Assembly (NCBI GenBank): GCA_907165275.2
Contig: OU015670.1
Span: 647,501-711,500 of the forward strand
Length of the DNA stretch: 64,000 bases
Direction: 5' to 3'
DNA from: Zygaena filipendulae
Lineage: Eukaryota > Arthropoda > Insecta > Lepidoptera > Zygaenidae
Shown here: piece after piece, positions 10,056-19,800 of the stretch
Position numbering within the stretch: position 1 is the first letter of the stretch
Layout of the letters: the number at the start of each line of letters is the position of its first letter
Translations under genes and position numbers: made by a program
Notes under the pieces: generated by a model
The model's database searches: none
What the model was told of the DNA's origin: nothing
What the model saw: only the letters and a program-made list of their open reading frames with translations

Positions 10056-10345
10056 TCCTCACTAATATTAGAAATTCGAAAGTGAGTTTGTTTGTTTCTC
10101 TGTTACGCTTTCACGTCTTAACGGCTCAACCGATCATTATGAAATTTTGCATACACGTTGTCAGGGGTACAGAGAAGGACATAGGGTACTTTTGACCTCG
10201 GAATTCCCACGGGAACTCTAAAATTAACGCGGGTGAAACTACATTAAATTACTACACATTGTCAGGGTCACAGAAAAGGACATAGGGTACTTTTATTGTG
10301 GAATCCCCACGGGATCTCCGAAAGCGCCGCGGGGGAAACCGCTAG
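10056..10345 (+). mobile_element. Helitron-like element, tandem partner with internal duplication
   Basis: Starts TCCTCACTAATATTAG right after the previous CTAG. It has two copies of the GACATAGGGTACTTTT module and ends GAAACCGCTAG, 21 nt from the exon 8 donor. Confidence 0.75.
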
Positions 10346-10367
10346 CAGGTAAATAATAATAACAAAC

Positions 10368-10773
10368 CTGAACGTTGCTGTCGAGTAACGCGGCGACCGG
10401 TTTGAGCGTGATCTTGAAACGGAACTCCTTGGTGTCTTTCTCGTCTTTCCTCTCGTCCTTCGGCGGCAGCGAGTCCAGAAACTCCCGGTTCAACTCCTCC
10501 GCCGGCTTGGAGACGACGTCGTCTTCGAGTTCCTGTTTCGCGGGCGGTGTTGCTGCGCCTCCGGCGGCGGCGTCCGGCGGCGGCGCCGGTGCCGGGGAGG
10601 CGGGCCCGTCCGGCCGCGCTTCCGGGTCGGGGTCGGGGTCCGGGTCGCGGGCCGGCGAGTCGGGCACGTCTATGGTGTCTATGGGCGGCAGGTCGGCTAT
10701 CTTGCCGTTGGGCACTTTCGCCAGCAGTTTGGTGCCGTTCCGCCGCTCGTAGTTCTCGAACGGCAGCAGGAAT
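10368..10773 (-). CDS. ARID5B: ARID5B-like exon 8 (end of ARID, acidic/Pro region)
   Basis: 406 nt, residues 377-512. Acceptor CGTTACAG|ATTCCT at 10775-10774; donor GTTCAG|GTTTGT at 10367 (a weaker GTTTGT donor). FLLPFENYERRNGTKLL closes the ARID (family YER.ILPYE.F). Next come an IDTIDVPDSP motif, a DPDPDPDP repeat, an Ala/Pro stretch, and a Lys/Glu-rich region (KDERKDEKDTKEFRFKITLK). A Helitron ends about 21 nt inside the intron. Confidence 0.9.
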
Positions 10774-10814
10774 CTGTAACGAGACAGGGGTTTGTTTGGT
10801 CAATTTTGCTACGA

Positions 10815-11592
10815 GCAGTGCGGTGTGTGCAATGTGTGTGCGGTGTGTGTACGGTGTGTGTGTAGTGTGTGTGCGGTGAGTGTGCATGTGTATAGTGTGT
10901 GTGTGTGTGTGCATGTGTGCAGTGGGGTGTGCGGTGTGTGTATGCATGTGTGCAATGTGTGTACGGTGTGTGTGTAGTGTGTGTGCGGTGAGTGTGCATG
11001 TGTATAGTGTGTGTGTGTGTGTGCATGTGTGCAGTGTGTGTGTGTGTGTGTGTGTGCATGTGTGCAGTGGAGTGTGCGGTGTGTGTGTGCATGTGTGCAG
11101 TGGAGTGTGCGGTGTGTGTGTGCATGTGTACAGTGGAGTGTGCGGTGTGTGTGTGCATGTGTGCAGTGCGTGTGGGTGCATGTGTGAAGTGTGTGTGTGT
11201 GTGTGTGCATGTGTGCAGTGGGGTGTGCGGTGTGTGTGTGCATGTGTGCAGTGCGTGTGGGTGCATGTGTGAAGTGTGTGTGTGTGTGTGTGCATGTGTG
11301 CAGTGTGTGTGTGTGTGTGTGTGTGCATGTGTGCAGTGGAGTGTGCGGTGTGTGTGTGCATGTGTGCAGTGGAGTGTGCGGTGTGTGTGTGCATGTGTAC
11401 AGTGGAGTGTGCGGTGTGTGTGTGCATGTGTGCAGTGCGTGTGGGTGCATGTGTGAAGTGTGTGTGTGTGTGTGTGCATGTGTGCAGTGGGGTGTGCGGT
11501 GTGTGTGTGCATGTGTGCAGTGGAGTGTGCGGTGTGTGTGTGTGCATGTGTGCAGTGTGTGTGTGTGCATGTGTGCAGTGTGTGCACGGGGT
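10815..11592 (+). repeat. TG/CA-rich minisatellite filling intron 7
   Basis: Mixed units such as GTGCATGTGTGCAGTGGAGT with runs of TG. A higher-order period of about 269 bp is visible (the variant GTGTACAGTGG recurs at 11130 and 11399). On the transcript it is CA-rich. It occupies nearly all of the 831-nt intron that splits the ARID. Long Cys/Val or His/Thr open frames here are artefacts of the repeat. Confidence 0.9.
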
Positions 11593-11604
11593 GTGTGCGC
11601 TCAC

Positions 11605-11728
11605 CGCTCGTACGCGTCCCTCGCGCGCGCCGGCCGGTGCGGCAGCAGCGTGCGCCACGCGCGCCGCCGGCACGCCGCCTCGAACCCGCCGCGCGCCATC
11701 ACCGCCGAGTACAGCTTGCGCAGCGACA
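11605..11728 (-). CDS. ARID5B: ARID5B-like exon 7 (ARID core)
   Basis: 124 nt, residues 336-376 plus two bases. Acceptor TCGGGCAG|TGTCGC at 11730-11729; donor GAGCG|GTGAGC at 11604. It encodes SLRKLYSAVMARGGFEAACR, then RRAWRTLLPHRPARARDAYE. The ARID core LY..V...GG(F/Y)E....R.W is plain. The stretch after the Trp is about nine residues shorter than in vertebrate ARID5B, so the helix-turn-helix loop is reduced. If the next intron is retained, a stop codon follows at once. Confidence 0.88.
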
Positions 11729-11895
11729 CTGCCCGACCGATACATAATGGGCGACGTGTTATATCGAAAGAATATCGTGAAAAACGTTGAGAGATGTTAA
11801 CCCCTTTAGCCAAGTTGACGATTATAGAATGTCTACTTGGCTGATGGGGCTGGTGAGACAGATAGAACCTTCGGAGAGAATAGCTGTAGACTCAC

Positions 11896-12067
11896 GATCT
11901 TTCAGCGTGTCCTCGACCCGCAGCCGGCGGTCGCGGCCGCGGTGGAAGCGCTCGAGGCGCGCGAGGAACGCCTCGTCCTCGGCCGCTTCAGCCGCTTCGA
12001 GCGCTTCGTGCGCCCCGCGCGGCCTGTCGGCGCCGTTGCGCAGTGGCAGGCGACGCGGCGTCACCAC
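11896..12067 (-). CDS. ARID5B: ARID5B-like exon 6 (start of ARID domain)
   Basis: 172 nt, residues 279-335 plus one base. Acceptor CATGTAG|GTGGTG at 12069-12068; donor AAGATC|GTGAGT at 11895. An Ala/Glu-rich run leads into EDEAFLARLERFHRGRDRRL, the first helix of an ARID (family pattern ADE.AFL..L...M). The Pro-rich turn (TPIERIP) of vertebrate ARID5B is replaced by RRLRVEDTLKD, so the second helix is diverged. Confidence 0.85.
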
Positions 12068-12295
12068 CTACATGACGTGAGCAAACAATATTGACTATTG
12101 CTCGGCTCGAAGGACCATACAGAACTTTTAAAGTAGGCTATAGGTATATGAGCAGAGTTTTTGTTAAACCCCCTCCCACCCCCTCGTCAGCAAAAATAAG
12201 CACAGCGCTGGAAAACAATAGTGACTATTGTCCGGCTCGATGGACCATGTAGAAAGAGGCGTCGTTCAAGTACCTACTATTATAATATTGCAGAA

Positions 12296-12607
12296 TTTTT
12301 ATTGTTGACCTTCAAAATTCTAATTAGTCCGTCAGTTAGAAAATAAAAAAACAATAAACACGTATTTTTTGCTTTTTTAAAATAAATTAAAATATACAGA
12401 GATAAAGCGCATTAAAGTTTAGGGTGAGGGGGTCGTGACGTCACTAACCGCAAAACCGCCATACAAACTGTCCGAATAGTGACGTCACACGAAAATTCAA
12501 CTCAATGTATCGCCGTTATTTTTTGGTTACGTAAAAAAGTAAAAAATACGTGTCCAATATTTTTTATTAATCAACAAGACGGGCTAAAAAAAAATTAGTC
12601 AACATGC
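12296..12607 (-). mobile_element. MITE family A, near-complete
   Basis: TTAGTCCGTCAGTTAGAAAA to TAGTCAACATGCCCAT; carries two TGACGTCA sites at about 12438 and 12480. In intron 5. Confidence 0.8.
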
Positions 12608-12692
12608 CCATTATGTGTGTGCCGGGCAGTATCAACTTGAGCGTCCCCCCCCCCCCCCCATGCAGTTCGATTGGTAAGGCTGCTCAACTCAC

Positions 12693-12869
12693 CGGCTGCT
12701 CCCTATCGCGGTCCCTGTCGCGCTCGCTGTCGCTGGAGTGCGTGGAGGGCGTGTGCGAGCGGGAGCGCGCGCGCCGCCTGCGCCGGCCGCGCGGCCGCCC
12801 CTTCAGCCGCGGCGCGAGGTGGTTGCACACGAACTCGTGCCCCTCCAGCTCGGGGTACTCGAACGTGTC
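12693..12869 (-). CDS. ARID5B: ARID5B-like exon 5 (basic linker)
   Basis: 177 nt, residues 220-278. Acceptor TGTCCAG|GACACG at 12871-12870; donor CAGCCG|GTGAGT at 12692. It encodes DTFEYPELEGHEFVC, then LAPRLKGRPRGRRRRRARSR and a Ser/Arg/Asp tail. The DTF.YP and APRLKGRPR motifs are family hallmarks; in vertebrates the KGRPRKK stretch is AT-hook/NLS-like. The Arg tract is a probable nuclear localisation signal (inference). Confidence 0.92.
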
Positions 12870-13059
12870 CTGGACAACAGGTGAAGATGAACAAGGAGTT
12901 TTAGTTAGTGCTGCTGAAGAGTTTGTTGCTGCTGCAGCTTCTTCTCTTCAGCCATAGCAATAGGAAGCTGTGAAGGGTGGATATTTTACGGGTGCTGTCA
13001 TAATAACTGTAATTATATTGACGTCAAAAAGAGCCGCATTACGGGCCAAATTTGAATAA

Positions 13060-13190
13060 AGGATTTGACGCCTCAACTACTCAACCGTATCATGAAATTT
13101 CCCATACACGGTCTCAGGGGTACAGAGAAGAACATATGATACTATTAAAATTTCACCCTCGAACTCCCGCAGGATCTCCGAAATTAACGC
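13060..13190 (+). mobile_element. Helitron fragment, degenerate
   Basis: ATCATGAAATTTCCCATACA, GGTACAGAGAAGAACAT and AGGATCTCCGAAATTAACGC remain; both ends are lost. Confidence 0.5.
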
Positions 13191-13397
13191 AAGCGTACAC
13201 AGAGAAAAATAGGGGCTTGTTCGGAAAAGTTCGCGAGCGTTAGTTCCCCACGAAAGATCAGTCTTCAGTATTTCTGCTGCCGGTGTTGGTTGGGCACCAT
13301 ATTTGGTCAGTAAACTTTCCTATAGTTTGCACTTCATTGACACCGCGCGGGGTCGGTCGCTGTGCCTACTGGTCATTGATATTGTGTCTGATATTGC

Positions 13398-13607
13398 CTA
13401 TACTAATATGATACAAAGGAAAGATTTGATTTTTTGTTTGTTTGTTTGTTACGATTTAACTCAAAAACTACTGGACCGATTTCAAAAAATTCTTTTCACC
13501 ATCAGAAAGCTACATTATCCCTGAGTAACATAGGCTATATTGTGATCCGGAATTCCTGCGGAAACTCCGAAATTATCGCGGGCGAAACCGCGCGGGACCG
13601 CTTGGAC
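13398..13607 (+). mobile_element. Helitron-like element
   Basis: TACTAATATGATACAAAGGA start, AACTACTGGACCGATTTCAA body (the 'ACTACTGGACCG' subfamily), ATTATCGCGGGCGAAACCGC end. Confidence 0.65.
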
Positions 13608-13608
13608 A

Positions 13609-13666
13609 GGTTACACGGAGAGAAATATCAGTGACTAACTGCCCTGATATTTCTCTCCGTGTAACC
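13609..13666 (+). repeat. Perfect 22-bp hairpin, 14-nt loop
   Basis: GGTTACACGGAGAGAAATAT-CA at 13609-13630 is perfectly complementary to 13645-13666. It lies 45 nt past the exon 4 donor on the transcript. Confidence 0.85.
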
Positions 13667-13711
13667 GCAAGAGACTGTTCACATTGGACGCTGTGCGCCA
13701 GCCGCTCTCAC

Positions 13712-13887
13712 CTTGCAGTACAGTATCCGGGTGTTGGTGGTGGGCGCCGCGTACCCGCCGAGCGCGGCCACCAGCGAGTCCCGCAGCCAGGCCGCCTGGA
13801 TGCCCTCGAGCCGCGCCAGCAGCGCCCGGTAGCGGCAGTAGCGCGGGTACGAGAACACCACCACGCCCGCCCGGTCCGCGTCCGCCG
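13712..13887 (-). CDS. ARID5B: ARID5B-like exon 4
   Basis: 176 nt, residues 161-219. Acceptor GCTTGCAG|CGGCGG at 13889-13888; donor TGCAAG|GTGAGA at 13711. It encodes VVVFSYPRYCRYRALLARLE, then LVAALGGYAAPTTNTRILYC, matching the family's LSYPQYCRYR and ALALGG...ILYC motifs almost residue for residue. Phase 2-in, 0-out, consistent with its neighbours. Confidence 0.93.
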
Positions 13888-13990
13888 CTGCAAGCGAGAC
13901 GCGCCGGCCGGGTCACGTGGGTGCTTGCGAGCTACCTACTCTACTGCTGGAGGGGCAAGATGGGCAATGCCTACCCTCGAAATATCTTAG

Positions 13991-14290
13991 CCCACCCTTG
14001 AAACATTTGTCATCTACTGCCTACCCTAGAAACTTCTTTGCCCACCCTTGAAACATTTGTCATCTACTGCCTACCCTAGAAACTTCTTTGCCCACCCTTG
14101 AAACATTTGTCATCTACTGCCTACCCTAGAAACTTCTTTGCCCACACTTGAAACATTTGTCATCTACTGCCTACCCTAGAAACTTCTTTGCCCACCCTTG
14201 AAACATTTGTCATCTACTGCCTACCCTAGAAACTTCTTTGCCCACCCTTGAAACATTTGTCATCTACTGCCTACCCTAGAAACTTATTTG
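13991..14290 (+). repeat. Minisatellite, six 50-bp units
   Basis: Unit begins CCCACCCTTGAAACATTTGT and ends AACTTCTTTG, repeated with almost no change from 13991; a seventh partial unit precedes it. In intron 3. Not CRISPR: the units are contiguous. Confidence 0.92.
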
Positions 14291-14680
14291 TCCACTCTAG
14301 AAAAATTCGTCTCTGTCGCCGTCTATTTGTTTCTATATTCGGCTTAGGCCGAGTTGAACTGAGCCCCACCGTTGCCATCTCTTTGTATTCATACTAAACG
14401 GAGTCGATTCTCCTTTCTATCCGAGTTGAACTGCTGCGAGCCCCTTCTATTTGTCTCTGTCCCTTTGTTTTTACCCTAAACTGAGTCGATGCCTCTTCTG
14501 TGTGACAGATAGAAGACGCTCAGTTCAACTCGGTTTACTGTGGAAAAAACAAGAGACGGCTACAGAAACAGATCTCTGTCGCCGTCTCTTTGTTCCTATA
14601 CTAAACTGAGTTGAACTGAGCCCCTTCTATCTGTCTCTGTCGCTCTCTCTTTGATTTCATACTAAATCGCTGCTGGTAAA
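14291..14680 (+). repeat. Degenerate repeat block after the minisatellite
   Basis: Repeats of GAGTTGAACTGAGCCCC, CTCTGTCGCCGTCT and TTTGTTCCTATACTAAA, partly in opposite orientation around 14510-14560. Origin unknown. Confidence 0.55.
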
Positions 14681-15043
14681 CGCTCTCCAATGTATAGTTT
14701 AATGGAATCATATAACAATTACTTTGACACTATAGATATTACGTCTGTCCGTGTTGGAGTGTACAAGGGTATGTTACTGGATGTACTCCGTGGTGCTGTA
14801 TAACTTGTAAAACTTGTAAAACTGATAGGTAATACTACAGTTAGCCTGAATTTAGCCTCTAATGAAACTTATAAGTTTTGTGAATGCATAACCACTTCTC
14901 AATATTTTTTTAGTAACCTGTGGTACAATTAGTAAATTTAGCCAGCTAAGTTACTATAAGTATTTATTGTACACGTTGTTTATTAACCCAATAAATTGAA
15001 CTAGCTGGCCTAAGCGCCCGTCCCTGTCTCGGTCGGCACTCAC

Positions 15044-15269
15044 CGATGGCGCTCTTCTCGCGCTCCACGTCGCTGAAGTCGAGCCGCGTGTGGTGCAGCG
15101 GCGCGGTGCGCGGCTCGGCCGGCGCGTCGGGCGGCGCGGCCGCGGGCGGGGCGCACGCGCCGCGCCACACCGCGCGCAGCCCCCAGCGCCACCCGGCGCC
15201 GTCGCACACCCAGCTGAGCAGGTCCTCCGCTTTGACCACCACCTTCTCGCTGATTGCCAGCACCTCATC
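15044..15269 (-). CDS. ARID5B: ARID5B-like exon 3
   Basis: 226 nt, residues 86-160 plus one base. Acceptor CATCCAG|GATGAG at 15271-15270; donor GCCATCG|GTGAGT at 15043. It starts with DEVLAISEKVVVKAEDLLSW, the family's SEKV.VK.EDL..WV motif, then an Ala/Pro-rich insert and HHTRLDFSDVEREKSAI. The Ala/Pro stretch is a GC-rich low-complexity insertion relative to vertebrates. Confidence 0.92.
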
Positions 15270-15337
15270 CTGGATGGGCGAGTTGAACAAACGACAACTC
15301 GTTAGTTGGTTAATCCTAATCCTAAATTCCTAACTAA

Positions 15338-15636
15338 TCCTTACTAATATTATGAATGCGAAAGTAAATTTGTTTGTTACGCTTAACTTTCACGCCTCAA
15401 GTAAACAGCTCAACTGATCATCATGAAATTTTGTCATACATGTTATCAGGGGTACAGAGAAGGACATATGCTACTTTTTATCCCGGAAGTCCCACGAGAA
15501 CTCCGGATTTACGCAGTTGAAACTATACCTAAATACGTACTACACGTTGTTAAGGGTACCTAGGTACAGAAAAAAAATTGAGTAGTACTTTTAACTCGGG
15601 ATACCCGCGGGATCTCCGAAATTAACGCGGGTGATT
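15338..15636 (+). mobile_element. Helitron-like element with duplicated module
   Basis: TCCTTACTAATATTATGAAT start. The GGTACAGAGAAGGACATA module occurs twice, and it ends near TTAACGCGGGTGA without a clean CTAG. Confidence 0.65.
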
Positions 15637-15965
15637 AATTTTGTCATTCAGAAACACTGAACTTTCCATATCATTCAGGACCATAACACCCTATGTCACT
15701 CTGGACTACCGTAGCTTCCTATAAGTGAAAGAATTTTCAAAATCGGTCCAGTAGATTCAGAGATTACCCGCTACAACGTCACAAACTTACAAACTTTACC
15801 TCTTTATAATATTATAGTAGAGCTATAGATAATATGACGTGTTTATTATTTTTTATTATCTGAGGGACTAAATAGAATTATGATTCGTCAGATTAAGGTC
15901 AAGGATCAATTCCCGCAGGAGCCAGGAAGGAAACACGCGGGTGAAACCGCGGGCATGTCTAGTAG
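15637..15965. mobile_element. Helitron and MITE A fragments
   Basis: 15640-15815 is a reversed Helitron piece (GAAAGAATTTTCAAAATCGG). 15838-15900 is the end of a family A MITE. 15905-15960 is another Helitron 3' end (GGGTGAAACCGCGGGCATGT). Confidence 0.5.
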
Positions 15966-16155
15966 ATTATTAGTTGCCACCTGCCACCCATGCAGAGAGT
16001 AGAGACACAAGTTAGTATTGTCTGTATGTTTGTTGTACGTAGACATTACAAGCTTATGTCTTATATATAGAGGACTAAACGCAATGTCGGTCTGTTTTGT
16101 TAGAAACAAGGTGAAGTATTTATACAGGATGATGGTCATTATTTGGAAGTGAAAC

Positions 16156-16459
16156 ATCCTTATTATTATAAATGCGAAAGTGAGTTTGTTTGTTCGTTAG
16201 GCTTTCACGCCTTGACGGCTCAACCGATCATCATGAAATTTTGCATAAACGTTGTCAAGGGTACAGAAAAGAACAAAGGGTATTTTTCATCCCGGAATTC
16301 CTTCGGGGACTCCGAAACTAACGCGAGTGAAACCAGTTGCTTGAAATTTTCCATTATACACGTGGCCAGAGGTACAGAAAAGGATGTAGGGTACTTTCAT
16401 CCCGGAATTCCCGCGGGATCGTCGAAATAAACGCGGGTGAAACCACGCGGAACAGCTAG
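16156..16459 (+). mobile_element. Helitron-like element with duplicated module
   Basis: TCCTTATTATTATAAATGCG start and GGAACAGCTAG end, flanked by A and T. Two internal CCCGGAATTCC blocks, so the body is a dimer. Confidence 0.8.
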
Positions 16460-16539
16460 TAATATATATATTTTTTAATTTAATGCCAATCATTAAATTA
16501 AAGGACGACCTGAACTGAAAATAATAATTTATTTATTTA

Positions 16540-16815
16540 ATGGGGTTCTTTAATATGGCGTCTATACCTAATTATAATTTGCCAATGACAACGTTTCTTA
16601 GTGATAAAAATTTCTTCATCTACTTCTTCAATTATGGCGAAACGCCAATGACAATGTTGGATTGTTCCCCAAGTTAAAACATGGCTCTCTTCAAAACCAG
16701 TTTCCTCCTCGGGGTCCAAAATATGTAGATGCTGAAAAGTGACTGAAATAACGAAGACAAACGTGACACGCGTGTGTCCGGTACGGCTTTCACCCTTCAA
16801 CAACCTTAATGGGGT
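16540..16815 (-). repeat. Dispersed repeat family X, copy 1
   Basis: Matches 35930-36172 in inverted orientation (AACATGGCTCTCTTCAAAAC, TTTGCCAATGACAACGTTTC). The minus strand is open for 108 codons, but the second copy does not keep the frame. Identity unknown. Confidence 0.6.
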
Positions 16816-16936
16816 TATTGTGATATTGAAGTGACAGGCGTACCTACACAATAGACTAGTCAAATAATTTTATCTATCTCACTTTGGAATATTACTTTTC
16901 TTCTAAAAGTAGACTAACTCCATGTAATAAAGTACC

Positions 16937-17280
16937 TACTTAATCCTTACTAATATCATAAATGCGAAAGTGAGTTTGTTTGTTTGTTACGCTTTCTCGC
17001 GAGAACGTGGAGCGGGCAAGGAGTTGCACTGTATACTTAGATAGAAAGGTTGTCTGGAAAGAGATCGCTAGTAAAGCGATAACACCGTCTTTTGTTTGCT
17101 GTACCTAATTTATGAGGTTTTTTGGGAATGTAAGTATAATAAAGAGTATTCTATTCTACTGAACAGATTCTAAAAATTCTTTCACTGATAAGAATCTACA
17201 GTATCATCAGGTGACAATGACATAGGATATAAGAGTTCCCGAGGGAGACCCAAAGTTAAAGCGGGACAAGTCAGTCGTAA
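16937..17280 (+). mobile_element. Helitron fragment split by a retroposon
   Basis: Starts TCCTTACTAATATCATAAAT. About 17020-17160 is a retroposon 3' end (GGTTGTCTGGAAAGAGATCG ... AATAAAGAGTATTCTATTCT). The Helitron body resumes with TTCTTTCACTGATAAG. Confidence 0.6.
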
Positions 17281-17861
17281 ATAGGATTCCATAGTTAAAT
17301 CATATAGACTACGCTTTGAGTCGTAGCTATAGATTGGCGTTCAACCCAATTTAAACCCAAGCACCGGGACTGTACCATTTTGAGTGCAGCTTGAAAAAAA
17401 AAGTCAACCCAATCTTATCTGTCATTTGACGTTACCTACCGACACAAACCATTCGCGTAGAGATAATAAGTGAAAATAGGTGAATTCGGTGAAAAAAGCG
17501 TACAAATAAAAAACGACATCACCCTGCACACTGTCACATGTGGCACGCACACGCGCGCGCTCACCCACACACGCGCGCGCTCACGCACACAATTGATAGC
17601 GACGGATCGGTACGGTGCAACGCCCCTGGAGTAAAGCCGTGTACACACCTACTTATAATCATGTTTAAATTACTACAAAACGAAAAAAAAATACGCTCCA
17701 TTTCACTTCATAATTCTTCTTTTATCAAATGAGTAACATAAACATCGGATTTTAAAAAACGTTTCGTTTTACACACGTTCATATTCTTGTTCTATTAAAA
17801 TAATGGTGAATAATTTTATTTGTTCAATTACAGTTTTAAAAAGTCTTTTGTGTTAATTATA

Positions 17862-18030
17862 CTAGCTGTTCCCGCGGTGTCATCCGCGGTAATTCCAGGA
17901 TAAAGAGTACCCTGTGTCCTTCTCTGTACCCCTGACAACGTGTATGGAAAATTTCACGATGATCCGTTTAGTCGTTGAGGCGTGAAAGCGTAACAAACAA
18001 CCAAACTCACTTTTTATAATATTAGTGACG
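17862..18030 (-). mobile_element. Helitron-like element
   Basis: CTAGCTGTTCCCGCGGTGTC at the left, TTTTTATAATATTAGTGACG at the right. Confidence 0.75.
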
Positions 18031-18177
18031 ATTATTAGGTAATCAAAACACAGTTTATTGCTGGACCTAATTAATGTTATGAACATTATACGTTATTAAG
18101 AGTTTTTTGGCTATAAATTCAAATATAATTTATTATGAATTTTAGGTTAAAATCATACTTCCTATAGATAATACCAA

Positions 18178-18411
18178 TCTATACATATAAAATGCTTTGT
18201 CCTGAATGACTGATGAATCAACGCACAGCCTAAACCGCTGAGCGTAGAGACCTGAAACTTGGAGGTTGTGTTCTTTGTATGACGTAGACGATAAGAAAGG
18301 ATTTTTGAAAATTCCAATCCTAAGGGGATGAAAAGGGGTTGCAAAGTTTGTATGGAATAATTCCGCGGGAACTTCGAAATTATCGCGGGTGAAACCGCGC
18401 GGGACAGCTAG
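18178..18411 (+). mobile_element. Helitron-like element, third subfamily
   Basis: Body differs (CCTGAATGACTGATGAATCA, CGCTGAGCGTAGAGACCTGA), but the 3' end GTGAAACCGCGCGGGACAG-CTAG is shared. Confidence 0.7.
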
Positions 18412-18783
18412 TCAATACAATATTTATAAATTTACAGTTGCGTAGTATGTAGACTACCTACATATTATATTCTTAGAAATAAATTCTATTATATTCTTAG
18501 TGTTTGAGGTATTGCGAGCGGATGAACGTATCAAAAATTTAGCATCTTAAATTATTTTATTGTAATTCTTTATCAGTCTTTATCAGTATTATCATCGTAT
18601 TTCTTATTTCTAATTTCACAGTGTAAGTGAGTACCTATAACTGTAAAGCTGTGAGAAATTTTGTGTAATAAATAAATAAATAAAACCAGTAATTTAGTAT
18701 AACCTTGTCATCATGCCCATTTTAGATAAGTTTTTCTCTATAATTTATCATTGTTTTTCTTTATGTATCTATTTATTATATTA

Positions 18784-18985
18784 CTAGCTGTGCCCCGCGG
18801 TTTCACCCGCGGTAATTTCAGAGTTCCTACGAGAATTCCGAGATAAAAAATACCCTATGTCCTTCTCAGTAGGTACCCTGACAACGTGCATGCCAAATTT
18901 CATCCAAATCCGTTCAGCCGTTTATTCGTGATTGAGTAACAAACATCAAAACATCCACACTTTCACATTTATAATATTAGTAGGA
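18784..18985 (-). mobile_element. Complete Helitron-like element
   Basis: CTAGCTGTGCCCCGCGGTTT to ATAATATTAGTAGGA; 202 bp, close relative of the copy at 1881. Confidence 0.82.
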
Positions 18986-19429
18986 TTTACCTACATGTAA
19001 TGAATTTTGTGTGTGTAATTAAATGAATTTTTGAGAGCTTGGGATACATCCCTCGTTAAATATTAATAAAAATACATAATAATATAATATAATGTATGTT
19101 AAATTATGATAATCGTACATAATTAAATTTTCCTTAACTCCAATCTAAAAATAGATATTTTTCGCTTGAAAAACACACGAATAGATTGATTTTGTTTAAA
19201 TATTATGTAAAGATGTATTTAAGCAAGTGTTTTAAATAAATATTTTATTTACTTATTATTCTACCAATCCTTAAACATACAGTTTTTGATGGAAACTTTT
19301 ACTTGTCACGTCGCGCGTCGCGTCGCACTGCCAACAACTACTGGCCGCGTTATCTTTTACATAAGCGTTGAAGACTTTTTTACAAGTAAATAACAAACCC
19401 TAAACATATTCGCATACAGACGCACGCAG

Positions 19430-19430
<1 letters not shown>

Positions 19431-19497
<67 letters not shown>
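19431..19497 (+). repeat. (CA)n microsatellite
   Basis: About 33 uninterrupted CA units. Confidence 0.95.
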
Positions 19498-19563
19498 CAC
19501 GCCCACGCACATAGTTTCATTATTATTTTTTCGTCATTGTTTCTTTGTTGCTGTAGTTTTTTT

Positions 19564-19800
19564 TGGACATAGATAAGCAATAGCGTGTTAACCCACACTG
19601 GAGAAATTTTGAGTAAATTAAAGTTATAAAATTATAACGCCATTTTGTTTCAACATTTTCATGTTTAATATTTAGTTACATATTTAAAAAATGTGATAAG
19701 GTAAACACATAATTAAAAAACGTTCTCTAACTCTCAATAAGTCGTTCTGAATCAATAACTTCGTTTTGTCGGTTAACATTTTATTTCTTATCTGCGTCCT
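19564..19800 (+). mobile_element. MITE family B (237 bp)
   Basis: TGGACATAGATAAGCAATAG left end, CTTATCTGCGTCCT right end; more diverged than the others but the same length. Confidence 0.8.

Noticed and set aside
10342..11745. 467-codon minus-strand His/Thr frame and several Cys/Val plus-strand frames
   Set aside because: They read the CA/TG minisatellite, which has no stop codons; exons 7 and 8 use other frames.
13991..14290. CRISPR array
   Set aside because: Units are contiguous without spacers, in an animal intron.
16537..16863. 108-codon minus frame in repeat X
   Set aside because: The second copy at 35930 does not preserve the frame, and no family is recognised.
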